From contig DATILI010000180.1 in the NCBI GenBank assembly GCA_035476635.1, positions 1 to 64,000 on the forward strand: a stretch of DNA of 64,000 nt. Reading direction: 5' to 3'. Below are positions 50,341 through 58,756 of this stretch, piece after piece. Numbering within the stretch: position 1 is the first letter of the stretch; each line of letters starts with the position of its first letter. The translations under genes were made by a program, and so were the position numbers. This stretch comes from DATILI01 sp035476635 (GTDB lineage Bacteria; Pseudomonadota; Gammaproteobacteria; Burkholderiales; Burkholderiaceae_C). Under the pieces are notes generated by a model that worked only from the letters and a program-made list of their open reading frames with translations, searched no databases and was not told the DNA's origin.

Positions 50341-51377
50341 TGCAACAACTCGCACGACTTGAAGACCTCCCGGCCGACTATCGCAAGGAACTTGCGCAGC
50401 AGAATCTGGTGCCCTTGTGGCCCAACCTGCGTTCGGTGCTTCCCCCGGGCAAACCGCTGCCGAACACCCGGGCCACGCATTGGTCGTACGCGGCGCTGCG
50501 CCCACTGCTGCTTCGGGCCGGCGAGCTGACGCCGATCGAGAAGGCAGAGCGGCGCGTCCTCGTTCTGGCCAACCCCGGCCACGGCCTTGAAAAGATGCAG
50601 GCCAGCGCCGCCATCTATTTGGGCATGCAACTGTTGTTGCCGGGAGAGTGGGCGCCGGCCCACCGGCACACGCCGAATGCGGTCCGGATGATTGTTGAAG
50701 GCGAGGGAGCCTACACGACGGTGGACGGCGAGAAGTGCCCCATGCACCGCGGCGACCTGATCCTGACGCCTACCGGCCTATGGCACGACCACGGCCACGA
50801 CGGCGATGCACCCGTAGTCTGGCTGGACGTGCTGGACCTGCCGCTCGTGCACTATCTCGAAGCCAGCTACCACGTCGATGGGCAACGGCAGGCAGTGAAG
50901 CCGGGGCACGGAGAGCGTGTGCACGCCCACGGCGGCATTCTTCCAACTCCCTTATTTGAACGTCGGAAAACGGCCTACCCCATGCTGCGCTATCCATGGA
51001 CGCAGACCCGGGCTGCCCTTGAAGCATTGGCGGCCGCAGAGCCCGCGCTGGATGCGGTTCAGGTGAGCTATGTCAACCCGCAAACCGGCGCAGATGTGCA
51101 GAACATTCTTGGCTATTACGCGCTGATGCTTCGGCCTGGCCAAACGTTGAGGGTTCCAGCCCGCTCGCCCGCGACGGTGTGCCACCTGATCGAGGGCCAT
51201 GCCCGGGCACATATCCAGGAGCAGCGGTTCGCGCTGTCCGCAGCGGACACCTGCTGCGCGCCAGGGTACACCCCACTGGAGCTCATCAATTCGTCGGCTG
51301 ACGCACCTGCCTTCTTTTTCATGGCCGACGAAGCCCCGCTGCATCGCAAGCTGGGTATTTACGAGCGTAGACCCTGA
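50340..51377 (+). CDS. Gentisate 1,2-dioxygenase
   Basis: A 345-residue bicupin Fe(II) ring-cleavage dioxygenase that converts gentisate and O2 to maleylpyruvate. The first cupin has the metal motif HRHTPNAVRMIVEGEGAY and the later WHDHGHDG; the second cupin is degenerate, as usual. The start is either of two consecutive ATG codons at 50337 and 50340; GGAGG at 50331-50335 favours 50340, whose first base is the last base of the previous stop codon. Identification is supported by both motif and the fumarylpyruvate hydrolase and isomerase genes that follow. Confidence 0.94.
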   Translation: MQQLARLEDLPADYRKELAQQNLVPLWPNLRSVLPPGKPLPNTRATHWSYAALRPLLLRAGELTPIEKAERRVLVLANPGHGLEKMQASAAIYLGMQLLLPGEWAPAHRHTPNAVRMIVEGEGAYTTVDGEKCPMHRGDLILTPTGLWHDHGHDGDAPVVWLDVLDLPLVHYLEASYHVDGQRQAVKPGHGERVHAHGGILPTPLFERRKTAYPMLRYPWTQTRAALEALAAAEPALDAVQVSYVNPQTGADVQNILGYYALMLRPGQTLRVPARSPATVCHLIEGHARAHIQEQRFALSAADTCCAPGYTPLELINSSADAPAFFFMADEAPLHRKLGIYERRP

Positions 51378-51389
51378 CGGAACACATCT

Positions 51390-52121
51390 ATGACTACCTA
51401 TCTCTGGAATCCTCCCCCGGTTCGATCCCTGCCCGTGCGCGGACGCGCCGAGCGGCTGCCCGTCAACCGGCTCTTTTTCGTCGGCCGTAACTACCACGCG
51501 CATGCTGCGGAAATGGGCCGCCCGGTGGACAAGGCGGTTGAGCGTCCCTTTTATTTCACCAAGTCACCGCAGACCCTGGTCGAGTCCGGCGCGACGGTGG
51601 CCTATCCGTCCGAGACAAAGAACTTCCACTTCGAGATGGAGCTGGTCGTTGTCATCGGGCAGCCGGGTTTCCGGGTGATGGCCGAGGACGCGCACAAGAT
51701 TATTTACGGCTACGGCGCCGGCCTGGACATGACACGCCGCGATCTGCAGCTCATCGCGCGTGACAAGGGCCGCCCCTGGGACTTGGGCAAGGACGTCGAA
51801 GATTCGTCTGTCTGCTCGGAGATCGTCCCTATGTCGGGTGTCGTGGTGGACAGCGGCGAAATCAAGCTGGCAGTGAATGGGGATGCGAAGCAGCAGTCCA
51901 ACGTGGACAAGCTGATCTGGAACGTCCGCGAAATCATCGCCGACCTCTCGCTCTTCTACCACCTGCAGCCTGGCGACCTGATCTATACCGGCACACCTGA
52001 AGGCGTGGGCGCCGTCGTCCCCGGTGACCGCATCAACGGTCACGTCGAAGGCGTGGGCGAGATCGTGCTTACGATTTGCCAGCCGCAGGGAGCAGGGCAA
52101 GCCACACCAGAGACACGCTGA
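51390..52121 (+). CDS. Fumarylpyruvate hydrolase (FAH family)
   Basis: A 243-residue hydrolase that splits fumarylpyruvate to fumarate and pyruvate. FAH-family marks: FVGRNYHAHAAEMG, the metal-binding FHFEMELVVVIG (Glu pair) and GLDMTRRDLQ, plus IYTGTPEGVGAVVPGD. The closest known relatives are NagK/MhbH-type enzymes of gentisate pathways. It is 12 bp after the gentisate dioxygenase gene. With the isomerase downstream it completes the route to central metabolism. Confidence 0.93.
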   Translation: MTTYLWNPPPVRSLPVRGRAERLPVNRLFFVGRNYHAHAAEMGRPVDKAVERPFYFTKSPQTLVESGATVAYPSETKNFHFEMELVVVIGQPGFRVMAEDAHKIIYGYGAGLDMTRRDLQLIARDKGRPWDLGKDVEDSSVCSEIVPMSGVVVDSGEIKLAVNGDAKQQSNVDKLIWNVREIIADLSLFYHLQPGDLIYTGTPEGVGAVVPGDRINGHVEGVGEIVLTICQPQGAGQATPETR

Positions 52122-52154
52122 ATGCTTGCGCCCCTGCCCGGGGGACAGGCACCC

Positions 52155-52796
52155 ATGAAGCTGTACAACTTCTTGCGCGGCAGTACTTCACACCGCCTTC
52201 GCATCGCACTGAACCTGAAGGGTATGCGCTCACACTACGTGCCGGTTGACCTGCGTTCAGAGGTCCATCTCGCTTCCGCATTCAGAACGCTCAACCCGCA
52301 GGGCCTCGTGCCCGCCCAGCGACTCGACGATGGGCGTGCGTCGACCCAGTCGCCGGCCATCATCGAGTGGCTCGAGGAGCGTTATCCCTCGCCGGCGCTG
52401 CTGCCGTCGGACCCCGACGAGAGGGCGCATGTGCGCGCGTTGGTGGCCCTCATTGGCTGCGATATTCACCCTATCAACAACCGGCGCGTGCTGGAATACT
52501 TTCGGAAGCGCTTCGGCGCCGACGAGTGCACGGTAGGCGCCTTGTGCCGTACATGGATTACTGGCGGCCTTGATGCGCTGGAGGTCATGCTGCAAGCCGA
52601 CCCCACCCGGCATGGCTTCTGTTTCGGCTGCTCGCCGACTGTGGCCGATGTGTACCTTGTGCCACAGGTCGAGAGTGCACGGCGCTTCGGAATCGACGTT
52701 GGTCGTTGGCCCGCGATCAAGGCAGTCGATGCGTCCTGTCAACAGCTGGAGTCATTCCGTCTCGCTGCGCCAGCATTGCAAACTGACGCGCTGTAG
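52155..52796 (+). CDS. Maleylpyruvate isomerase (GST zeta-like, NagL type)
   Basis: A 213-residue glutathione S-transferase-fold protein: thioredoxin-like N-domain (MKLYNFLRGSTSHRLRIALN, with the Ser/Thr active-site patch, and QSPAIIEWLEERYP) and an all-helical C-domain (SPTVADVYLVPQVESARRF). It isomerises maleylpyruvate to fumarylpyruvate, using glutathione as cofactor. The ATG at 52155 is chosen over an upstream in-frame start because the fold begins there. It is the last gene of the operon; no terminator was found in the 130 bp before the next gene. Confidence 0.92.
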   Translation: MKLYNFLRGSTSHRLRIALNLKGMRSHYVPVDLRSEVHLASAFRTLNPQGLVPAQRLDDGRASTQSPAIIEWLEERYPSPALLPSDPDERAHVRALVALIGCDIHPINNRRVLEYFRKRFGADECTVGALCRTWITGGLDALEVMLQADPTRHGFCFGCSPTVADVYLVPQVESARRFGIDVGRWPAIKAVDASCQQLESFRLAAPALQTDAL

Positions 52797-52926
52797 TTTC
52801 TCGCAGCTCTGAACGATTGCGAGGAGAGCAATCTTGGACAAGAACTCCTGGCTTTGCGTCCTCGTCGGCATTGCCGCCTCGTTCCCCCAACATGGGCATC
52901 GCCTTGTCCTGCGCGAGACTCAAACG

Positions 52927-53868
52927 CTAAGGCCCATGCAGCAGGTCGATGAACTGCTGCGTCATGGCATTGATGGCCCGGTTGCGGTGCGTGAGAACGC
53001 CCCAGGCCGTGAGCGTGTGCGTGATCGGGTAGGGCAGTATGCGCAGCAGGCCGTGCTGCGCGTAGCGGCTCGCAATCGATTGGGGAATGACGGCGACCAT
53101 CTCGCTGCGTGCGATCAGATTGGTGGTGGTCAGGATGGATGCGGTTTCGATCAAGCCCAGCGGCAGCGCAGCATGGTGGCTGCTGAACTCCTGCTCGATC
53201 ACCTCGCGCATCGGGCTGCCGCGCGGTTGCAGTATCCAGGGGTAGTCCAGCAGCGCCTGGAACTTCAGCGGCTTCCGCCTGGCCCCGCGCGCCAGCGGGT
53301 GCTCGCAGGCCACCACGACTGACAGCGCTTCCTCGCCGAGTGGCCGGAACAGGCAGTCCTGGTTGGCCGGGCTCGCGGGGTCCGGCACGCGGCCGATCAC
53401 CACATCCAGGCTGCCGTCGCGCAACTGCTCGATCAGCCGGTCGCTGGTGCCTACGGAAATCTCGACGGACAACAGGGGATAGCGCTGCTTGAGCCCGATC
53501 AGCGCATCGCTCAGGTAGGTTGGCGCCGCCGCCATGATGCTGCCGACGAACAACTTGCCCGCGCTGCCCAGGCGCAGCTCGTGCAGCTCGCGGCCCAGCG
53601 CCGACATGCTGCCGCGCAGGCCGCGAAACGTGTTCATCACGGACTGCCCTGCCGGGTTGAGTTTCAGGCCGCGCCCCACGCGATCGAACAGGGTGTGGCC
53701 CAGCGCGTCCTCCAGCTCATGCAGCATCTTGGTGGCGGCCGGCTGCGTCATGCCCAGCTGCTGGGCAGCGGCACGCAGGGTGCGGTATTCGTCCACCGCC
53801 AGCAGCAGGGCCACCTGGCGCATGCGCAGACGGTTGAGCAACTGCTGGGTGGTGTTGGTGGCGTGCAT
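52927..53868 (-). CDS. LysR-family regulator of the acid-sugar cluster
   Basis: A 313-residue LysR regulator: helix-turn-helix RMRQVALLLAVDEYRTLRAAAQQL and TQPAATKMLHELEDALGHTLFDR, then effector domain with VGTSDRLIEQLRDGSLDVVIGR. The N-terminus resembles GalR/CynR-like sugar-acid regulators (GbpR type) rather than the aromatic-acid LysR upstream. It is divergent from the pdxA-like gene, with 112 bp between them, and probably controls the whole cluster to the right. The ATG is at 53866-53868. Confidence 0.9.
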   Translation of the reverse strand: MHATNTTQQLLNRLRMRQVALLLAVDEYRTLRAAAQQLGMTQPAATKMLHELEDALGHTLFDRVGRGLKLNPAGQSVMNTFRGLRGSMSALGRELHELRLGSAGKLFVGSIMAAAPTYLSDALIGLKQRYPLLSVEISVGTSDRLIEQLRDGSLDVVIGRVPDPASPANQDCLFRPLGEEALSVVVACEHPLARGARRKPLKFQALLDYPWILQPRGSPMREVIEQEFSSHHAALPLGLIETASILTTTNLIARSEMVAVIPQSIASRYAQHGLLRILPYPITHTLTAWGVLTHRNRAINAMTQQFIDLLHGP

Positions 53869-53980
53869 GGAATTGATAACCCTATGGAATCAGTTCATCA
53901 AATTCTTTCATTTTACGGAATGCAAACCGCTTCCTAAGATTCGCCTCAACAACGACGCATTCATGACCGGAGACAAACCG

Positions 53981-55012
53981 ATGCGAACTGACAGTGACAG
54001 AAAGCCCGTGGTTGCGCTGACCCTGGGCGACCCCGCAGGCATCGGCCCCGAGCTCATCGCCCGGCTGCTCGGCCAGAAGGAGGTCGCGGGTCTTGCCAAC
54101 GTGGCCTTGATCGGCGACCCCTGGCTCTGGGAAGACGGGCAGCGCATCGCCGGCCTGCAGGTCGCAACGCAGGCCGTGGCCAGCCTGGCCGCGGTACGCG
54201 GCCGTGCGGACCCATCGCTGCCGGCCTTCATTGCCGTGGACACGGTGGCGCCGGCCCAGGTGCAGCGCGGCCAGGCACAGGCACCCGGCGGTGCTTCGGT
54301 GCTGCAGGTGCTCAACACCTGCATGGATGCCGCCAAGCGCCGCGAGATCGACGCCATCTGCTTTGCGCCGCTGAACAAGTTCGCGATGAAGCAGGGCGGG
54401 CTGAAGCACGATGACGAGTTGCACCACTTCGCCGAATATCTCGGTGTGCAGGGCTACTTCTGCGAGTTCAACACCATGGGCGACTTGTGGACCTCGCGCG
54501 TGTCCTCGCACATCCCGCTGAAGGACGCGGCCGGCTACCTGAGCAAGGACCGCATCAAGGCTGCCGCGCGCCTGATCTACCGCTCGCTGCAGGCGGCGGG
54601 CGTGGCTAGCCCCAAGGTCGCGGTGGCCGCTTTCAACCCGCATGGCGGCGACGGCGGCACCTGCGGCACGGAAGAGATCGAGATCATCGCGCCGGCGATC
54701 GCCGAGCTGCATGCCGAAGGGCTGCCGGTGGACGGCCCGTTCCCTGCCGACACCATCTTCCTCAAGGCGCGCGACGGCGAGTACCAGGCCATCGTCACCA
54801 TGTACCACGACCAGGGCCAGATCGCGATCAAGCTCATGGGCTTTTCCAGCGGCGTGACGGTGCAAGGCGGCCTGCCGATTCCCATCACCACGCCGGCACA
54901 CGGCACGGCCTACGACATCGCCGGACTTGGCAAGGCCGATGTCAATGCCATCTCCAACGCTTTCAAGATCGCCTGCCGCATGGCTGGCCGCCTCGAAAAA
55001 ACCTCGCTCTGA
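53981..55012 (+). CDS. PdxA-family dehydrogenase (PdxA2-like)
   Basis: A 343-residue NAD-dependent hydroxyacid dehydrogenase of the 4-hydroxythreonine-4-phosphate dehydrogenase family. Metal histidines are in KHDDELHHFAEYLG, RVSSHIPLKD and MYHDQGQIAIK; the opening VALTLGDPAGIGPELIARL is the family signature. It is a divergent PdxA relative, and the setting argues against vitamin B6 synthesis. PdxA2 enzymes usually act with a DUF1537 sugar-acid kinase, which is absent here. GGAGA precedes the ATG at 53981. First gene of the operon; the next starts 11 bp later. Confidence 0.87.
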   Translation: MRTDSDRKPVVALTLGDPAGIGPELIARLLGQKEVAGLANVALIGDPWLWEDGQRIAGLQVATQAVASLAAVRGRADPSLPAFIAVDTVAPAQVQRGQAQAPGGASVLQVLNTCMDAAKRREIDAICFAPLNKFAMKQGGLKHDDELHHFAEYLGVQGYFCEFNTMGDLWTSRVSSHIPLKDAAGYLSKDRIKAAARLIYRSLQAAGVASPKVAVAAFNPHGGDGGTCGTEEIEIIAPAIAELHAEGLPVDGPFPADTIFLKARDGEYQAIVTMYHDQGQIAIKLMGFSSGVTVQGGLPIPITTPAHGTAYDIAGLGKADVNAISNAFKIACRMAGRLEKTSL

Positions 55013-55023
55013 AAGACAGCCTC

Positions 55024-56196
55024 ATGAAAATCAAATCCGTCCGCGCCCGCGTTTTCCAGTGGAAGGGCAAGACCGTTCCGCCCCAGGGCAACTTCTGCTC
55101 CAACGCGATGGACCTGCTGTATTCGCCGGCTGAGACCATGAGCACCTTCCGCTTCCATTCGTGGACGGTGGTCGAGATCGAAACCGACGACGGCATCGTC
55201 GGCCTGGGCAACGTGGCGCTGGCGCCCAGCATCGCCAAGGCCATCATCGACCAGTACCTGGCGCCGCTGGTGATCGGCCAGGACCCGTGGGACTACGAAT
55301 ACCTGTGGCAGCGCATGTACCGCGCCACCCACGCCTGGGGCCGCAAGGGCGTCACCATGGCGGCGATCTCGGCGGTCGACCTCGCCATCTGGGACATCCT
55401 GGGCAAGTCCGTGAACAAGCCGGTGTTCAAGCTGCTGGGCGGGCGCACCAAGGAAAAGATTCCCTGCTACTACTCCAAGCTGTACCGCACCGACATCAAG
55501 GAAATGCAGGCCGAAGCCGAGAAGTACCTCAAGCAGGGCTTCACCATGTTCAAGTCGCGCTTTGGCTACGGCCCGGCGCACGGTACCAGGGGCGTCGCCG
55601 AGAACTTGAAGGCGGTCGAAGCGCTGCGCGAAGTGATCGGCTACGACAACGACCTGATGCTGGAGTGCTACATGGGCTGGAACGTGGAATACGCCAGGCG
55701 CATGCTGCCCAAGCTGGAGAAGTTCCAGCCGCGCTGGGTCGAGGAGCCGGTGATCGCCGACGACATCGACGGCTATGCCGAACTCAATGCGCTCACCAGC
55801 ATTCCGATCTCGGGTGGCGAGCACGAGTTCTCGCTGTACGGCTTCAAGCAGTTGCTGGAGCGCAAGGCCGTGAGCGTGGTGCAGTACGACACCAACCGCG
55901 TCGGCGGCATCACCGCGGCGCACAAGATCAACGCGCTGTGCGAGGCCTATAGCGTGCCGGTGGTCCCGCATGCCGGCCAGATGCACAACTACCACCTGAC
56001 CATGAGCACGCTAGCCTCGCCGATGGCCGAATACTTCCCGATGTTCGACGTCGAGGTTGGCAACGAGCTGTTCTATTACATCTTCGACGGCGAGCCGGTG
56101 GCAGAGAACGGCTTCCTGCAGCTGGACGACAACAAGCCAGGCCTGGGCCTCACGCTGAAGACCGAGTTCCTCAAGGACTTCGACATCGTCGAATAA
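55024..56196 (+). CDS. Acid-sugar dehydratase, mandelate racemase subgroup (enolase superfamily)
   Basis: A 390-residue enolase-superfamily protein. Metal ligands appear as Glu214 (LECYMGW), Glu240 (VEEPVIADD) and Glu266 (GGEHEF); the general base is His316 (PHAGQMHNYH). An N-terminal capping domain covers about 1-130. The GGEHEF and PHAGQ motifs resemble L-rhamnonate dehydratase and related aldonate dehydratases, which remove water to give a 2-keto-3-deoxy acid. The exact sugar acid is not determined; a pentonate would fit the downstream enzymes. First metal ligand is Glu where rhamnonate dehydratase has Asp. Confidence 0.88.
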   Translation: MKIKSVRARVFQWKGKTVPPQGNFCSNAMDLLYSPAETMSTFRFHSWTVVEIETDDGIVGLGNVALAPSIAKAIIDQYLAPLVIGQDPWDYEYLWQRMYRATHAWGRKGVTMAAISAVDLAIWDILGKSVNKPVFKLLGGRTKEKIPCYYSKLYRTDIKEMQAEAEKYLKQGFTMFKSRFGYGPAHGTRGVAENLKAVEALREVIGYDNDLMLECYMGWNVEYARRMLPKLEKFQPRWVEEPVIADDIDGYAELNALTSIPISGGEHEFSLYGFKQLLERKAVSVVQYDTNRVGGITAAHKINALCEAYSVPVVPHAGQMHNYHLTMSTLASPMAEYFPMFDVEVGNELFYYIFDGEPVAENGFLQLDDNKPGLGLTLKTEFLKDFDIVE

Positions 56197-56239
56197 GCAC
56201 GCGCAAAGACCGGTTTGACGCGCAAATTCGGAGACCACC

Positions 56240-57169
56240 ATGACCATCCACCGACCCGCCCGCTACCAGGGTGTGTTCCCGGTCGTTCCAACGACCTTCA
56301 CCGAGAGCGGCGCGCTCGACCTGGAAAGCCAGAAGCGCTGCATCGACTTCATGATAGCCGCCGGCTCCACCGGCCTGTGCATTCTGGCCAACTTCTCCGA
56401 GCAGTTCGTGCTGGCCGACGATGAGCGCGAAATCCTGACCCGCGCCATCCTCGAGCACGTCAAGGGCCGCGTGCCGGTGATCGTGACCACCACGCACTTC
56501 GGCACCCAGGTCTGCACCCGGCGCAGCCGCCGCGCGCAGGACATGGGTGCGGCCATGGTGATGGTGATGCCGCCCTACCACGGCGCGACGATCCGCGTCG
56601 CCGAAGACGGGATCCACGAGTTCTATGCGCGCCTGTCGGACGCCATTCGCATTCCGATCATGGTCCAGGACGCACCGGTCAGCGGCACGCCGCTGCCCGC
56701 CGCCTTCCTCGCACGCATGGCCAGGGAGATCGAGAACGTCGCCTACTTCAAGATCGAAACACAAGGCGCCGCGTCCAAGCTGCGCGAGCTGATCCGCCTG
56801 GGCGGCGATGCGATCGAGGGCCCGTGGGACGGCGAAGAAGCCATCACGCTGCTGCCCGACCTGGATGCCGGTGCGACCGGTGCCATGACCGGTGGCGCCT
56901 ACCCGGACGGCATCCGCAGCATCGTCGACGCCTATGCCGCGGGCCGCCGAGAAGAAGCCGTGGCCGCCTATGCGCGCTGGTTGCCGCTCCTCAACTACGA
57001 GAACCGCCAGGGCGGCATCCTGACCGCCAAGGCATTGATGAAGGAGGGCGGCGTGATCGCTTGCGAAGCACCGCGCCACCCATTCCCCGCGATGCACGCC
57101 GAGGTGCGCAAGGGCCTCATCGAAACCGCACGCCGCCTGGACCCGATGGTGCTGCGCTGGGGCCAATAG
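56240..57169 (+). CDS. 2-Keto-3-deoxy-pentonate dehydratase-like protein (DapA/NAL family)
   Basis: A 309-residue TIM-barrel Schiff-base enzyme. The catalytic Lys is Lys171 (YFKIETQG). The DapA active-site Tyr position reads QDAP (MVQDAPVSGTP) and the carboxylate loop is not the DapA TTTE type, so it is not a lysine-pathway enzyme. GATGAMTGGAYPDGI and the opening GVFPVVPTTF match L-2-keto-3-deoxyarabonate dehydratase (AraD of Azospirillum), which yields alpha-ketoglutarate semialdehyde. That fits the aldehyde dehydrogenase at 61963. An aldolase role is the main alternative. Confidence 0.84.
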   Translation: MTIHRPARYQGVFPVVPTTFTESGALDLESQKRCIDFMIAAGSTGLCILANFSEQFVLADDEREILTRAILEHVKGRVPVIVTTTHFGTQVCTRRSRRAQDMGAAMVMVMPPYHGATIRVAEDGIHEFYARLSDAIRIPIMVQDAPVSGTPLPAAFLARMAREIENVAYFKIETQGAASKLRELIRLGGDAIEGPWDGEEAITLLPDLDAGATGAMTGGAYPDGIRSIVDAYAAGRREEAVAAYARWLPLLNYENRQGGILTAKALMKEGGVIACEAPRHPFPAMHAEVRKGLIETARRLDPMVLRWGQ

Positions 57170-57216
57170 CGACAACAACTCGGCGCAACAACCAACTAAC
57201 TAAACCGGAGACAAAC

Positions 57217-58200
57217 ATGAAACGCCTTTCCTTTCTCAAACTCACCCTCACGGCGGCGCTGCTGTCGGCATCGCTGGGCGCGCAGGCCCAGGCCACCAAG
57301 GTGCGCTTCGCGCACGCCGGGCCGGAGACCGCCTCGCAGCACCTGGCCGCACTTGAGTTCGCAAGACTCGTCAAGGAGCGCAGCAAGGGGCAACTGGAAG
57401 TGCAGGTCTACCCCAGCAGCCAGCTGGGCAACGACTCCACCGTGCTGGGCGCGGTGCGCGGCGGCACCATCGACATGATGATGGCCGGCAGCGGCAACTT
57501 CTCGGGCCTGGCCTCCAGGTACGAAGTGCTGGACATACCCTTCCTGTTTCGCGAGCCGGCCCATGCCTATGCGACCGTGGACGGCGAAGTCGGCCAGGGC
57601 CTGATGAAGGAGCTGGAGGCGCACGGCCTGAAGCAGCTGGCCTTCTGGGAGGTGGGCTTTCGCTCCATCACCACCAGGAACCGCGCGGTGCGCACGCCGG
57701 AAGACGTCAAGGGCCTGAAGATCCGCACCATGCCCAATCCGGTCCACATCCAGGCCTGGAAGATGCTCGGCAGCAATCCGCTGCCGATGCCCCTGGGCGA
57801 GCTGTACCAGGCGCTCGAATCGGGCGCGGTGGATGCGCAGGAGCACCCGGTGGACATCACCTACGCGGCCAAGTTCTATGAGGTGCAGAAGCACCTGACC
57901 CTGACCCGCCATGCCTTCACCGCCATGCCGGTGGTGTTCAGCAAGCAGAAGTTCGACGCGCTCAAGCCCGAGCTGCAGAAGGCGCTGCTGGACAGCGCCA
58001 GCGATGCCAAGCTGTTCCAGCGCAGCAGCAACCAGAAGAACGAGGCCGGCATCATCGCCGACCTGCGCAAGCGCGGCATGTCGGTGATCGAGAGCTACGA
58101 CCCGGCGCCGTTCAAGGCCATCGTCGGCGATGCCGTGCGCAAGGCCTATGTCAGCAAGAACGGCCCGGACCTCCTGGCCGCGGTCGACGCCGTCAAATAA
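57217..58200 (+). CDS. dctP: TRAP transporter substrate-binding protein DctP
   Basis: A 327-residue periplasmic receptor with a signal peptide (cleavage near AQAQ-AT, residue 26). TRAP marks: KVRFAHAGPETASQHLAALEFARLV and YPSSQLGNDSTVLGAVRGGTIDMMM, then the carboxylate-binding Arg in RTMPNPVHIQAWKMLGSNP, followed by PLGELYQALESGAVDAQEHP. It collects an organic acid, probably a sugar acid, and passes it to the DctQM permease that follows. The 47-bp upstream space holds a GGAG ribosome-binding site. Confidence 0.94.
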   Translation: MKRLSFLKLTLTAALLSASLGAQAQATKVRFAHAGPETASQHLAALEFARLVKERSKGQLEVQVYPSSQLGNDSTVLGAVRGGTIDMMMAGSGNFSGLASRYEVLDIPFLFREPAHAYATVDGEVGQGLMKELEAHGLKQLAFWEVGFRSITTRNRAVRTPEDVKGLKIRTMPNPVHIQAWKMLGSNPLPMPLGELYQALESGAVDAQEHPVDITYAAKFYEVQKHLTLTRHAFTAMPVVFSKQKFDALKPELQKALLDSASDAKLFQRSSNQKNEAGIIADLRKRGMSVIESYDPAPFKAIVGDAVRKAYVSKNGPDLLAAVDAVK

Positions 58201-58237
58201 AAGAAAACAAGAACAGCCTCGGCTGTAGGAGACATCC

Positions 58238-58741
58238 ATGAAATCCAACCTGCTCACGCGCGCCGTGGAGTGGCTGCTCATTGCCTTGCTCGGCGCCATG
58301 GTGGTGCTGGTGTTCGGCAACGTCGTGCTGCGCTACGCCTTCAACTCGGGCATCGTTTTTTCCGAGGAGGTGTCGCGCTTCGTCTTCATGTGGCTCACCT
58401 TGATCGGCGCGCTGGTGGTGATGAAGGACAACGCCCACCTGGGCATGTCCAGCGTGGTCGACCGGCTGGGCGAGACCGGCCAGCGCGTGTGCCGCTTCGC
58501 CTCCGATGCGCTGACCCTGGCCTGCTGCGTGCTGCTGGCGCACGGCACCTGGAAGCAGGTGGTGATTGGCCTGGACAACCGTTCGCCGGTGACCGAAGTT
58601 CCACTGGGCCTGGTCTACCTGTGCCTGCTGATCAGCAGCGCCGGCATGGCCTTGCTGTTGGCGCATTCGCTGTGGCGCCAGCTGGCCGGGCGCATGCAGC
58701 GCGAAGAGCTGGTACCGCAGGCCGTGAGCGCCGGCGAATGA
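58238..58741 (+). CDS. dctQ: TRAP transporter small permease DctQ
   Basis: A 167-residue membrane protein with four predicted transmembrane helices (for example LLIALLGAMVVLVFGNVVLRY and the segment around SLWRQLAG at the end). NSGIVFSEEVSRFVFMWLTLIGA and KDNAHLGMSSVVDRL are DctQ-type marks. It couples the receptor to the large permease. It lies 37 bp after dctP and 15 bp before dctM. Confidence 0.93.
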   Translation: MKSNLLTRAVEWLLIALLGAMVVLVFGNVVLRYAFNSGIVFSEEVSRFVFMWLTLIGALVVMKDNAHLGMSSVVDRLGETGQRVCRFASDALTLACCVLLAHGTWKQVVIGLDNRSPVTEVPLGLVYLCLLISSAGMALLLAHSLWRQLAGRMQREELVPQAVSAGE

Positions 58742-58756
58742 GCCGAGGAAAAGACC

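Noticed and set aside
49012..50505. Minus-strand frame across the monooxygenase gene
   Set aside because: No family similarity and no ribosome-binding site; the plus strand has FAD motifs in the right order.
53981..55012. Assignment as the vitamin B6 enzyme PdxA
   Set aside because: The gene is in a sugar-acid catabolic cluster with a divergent LysR gene and is not linked to rsmA, so the PdxA2-like label is safer.
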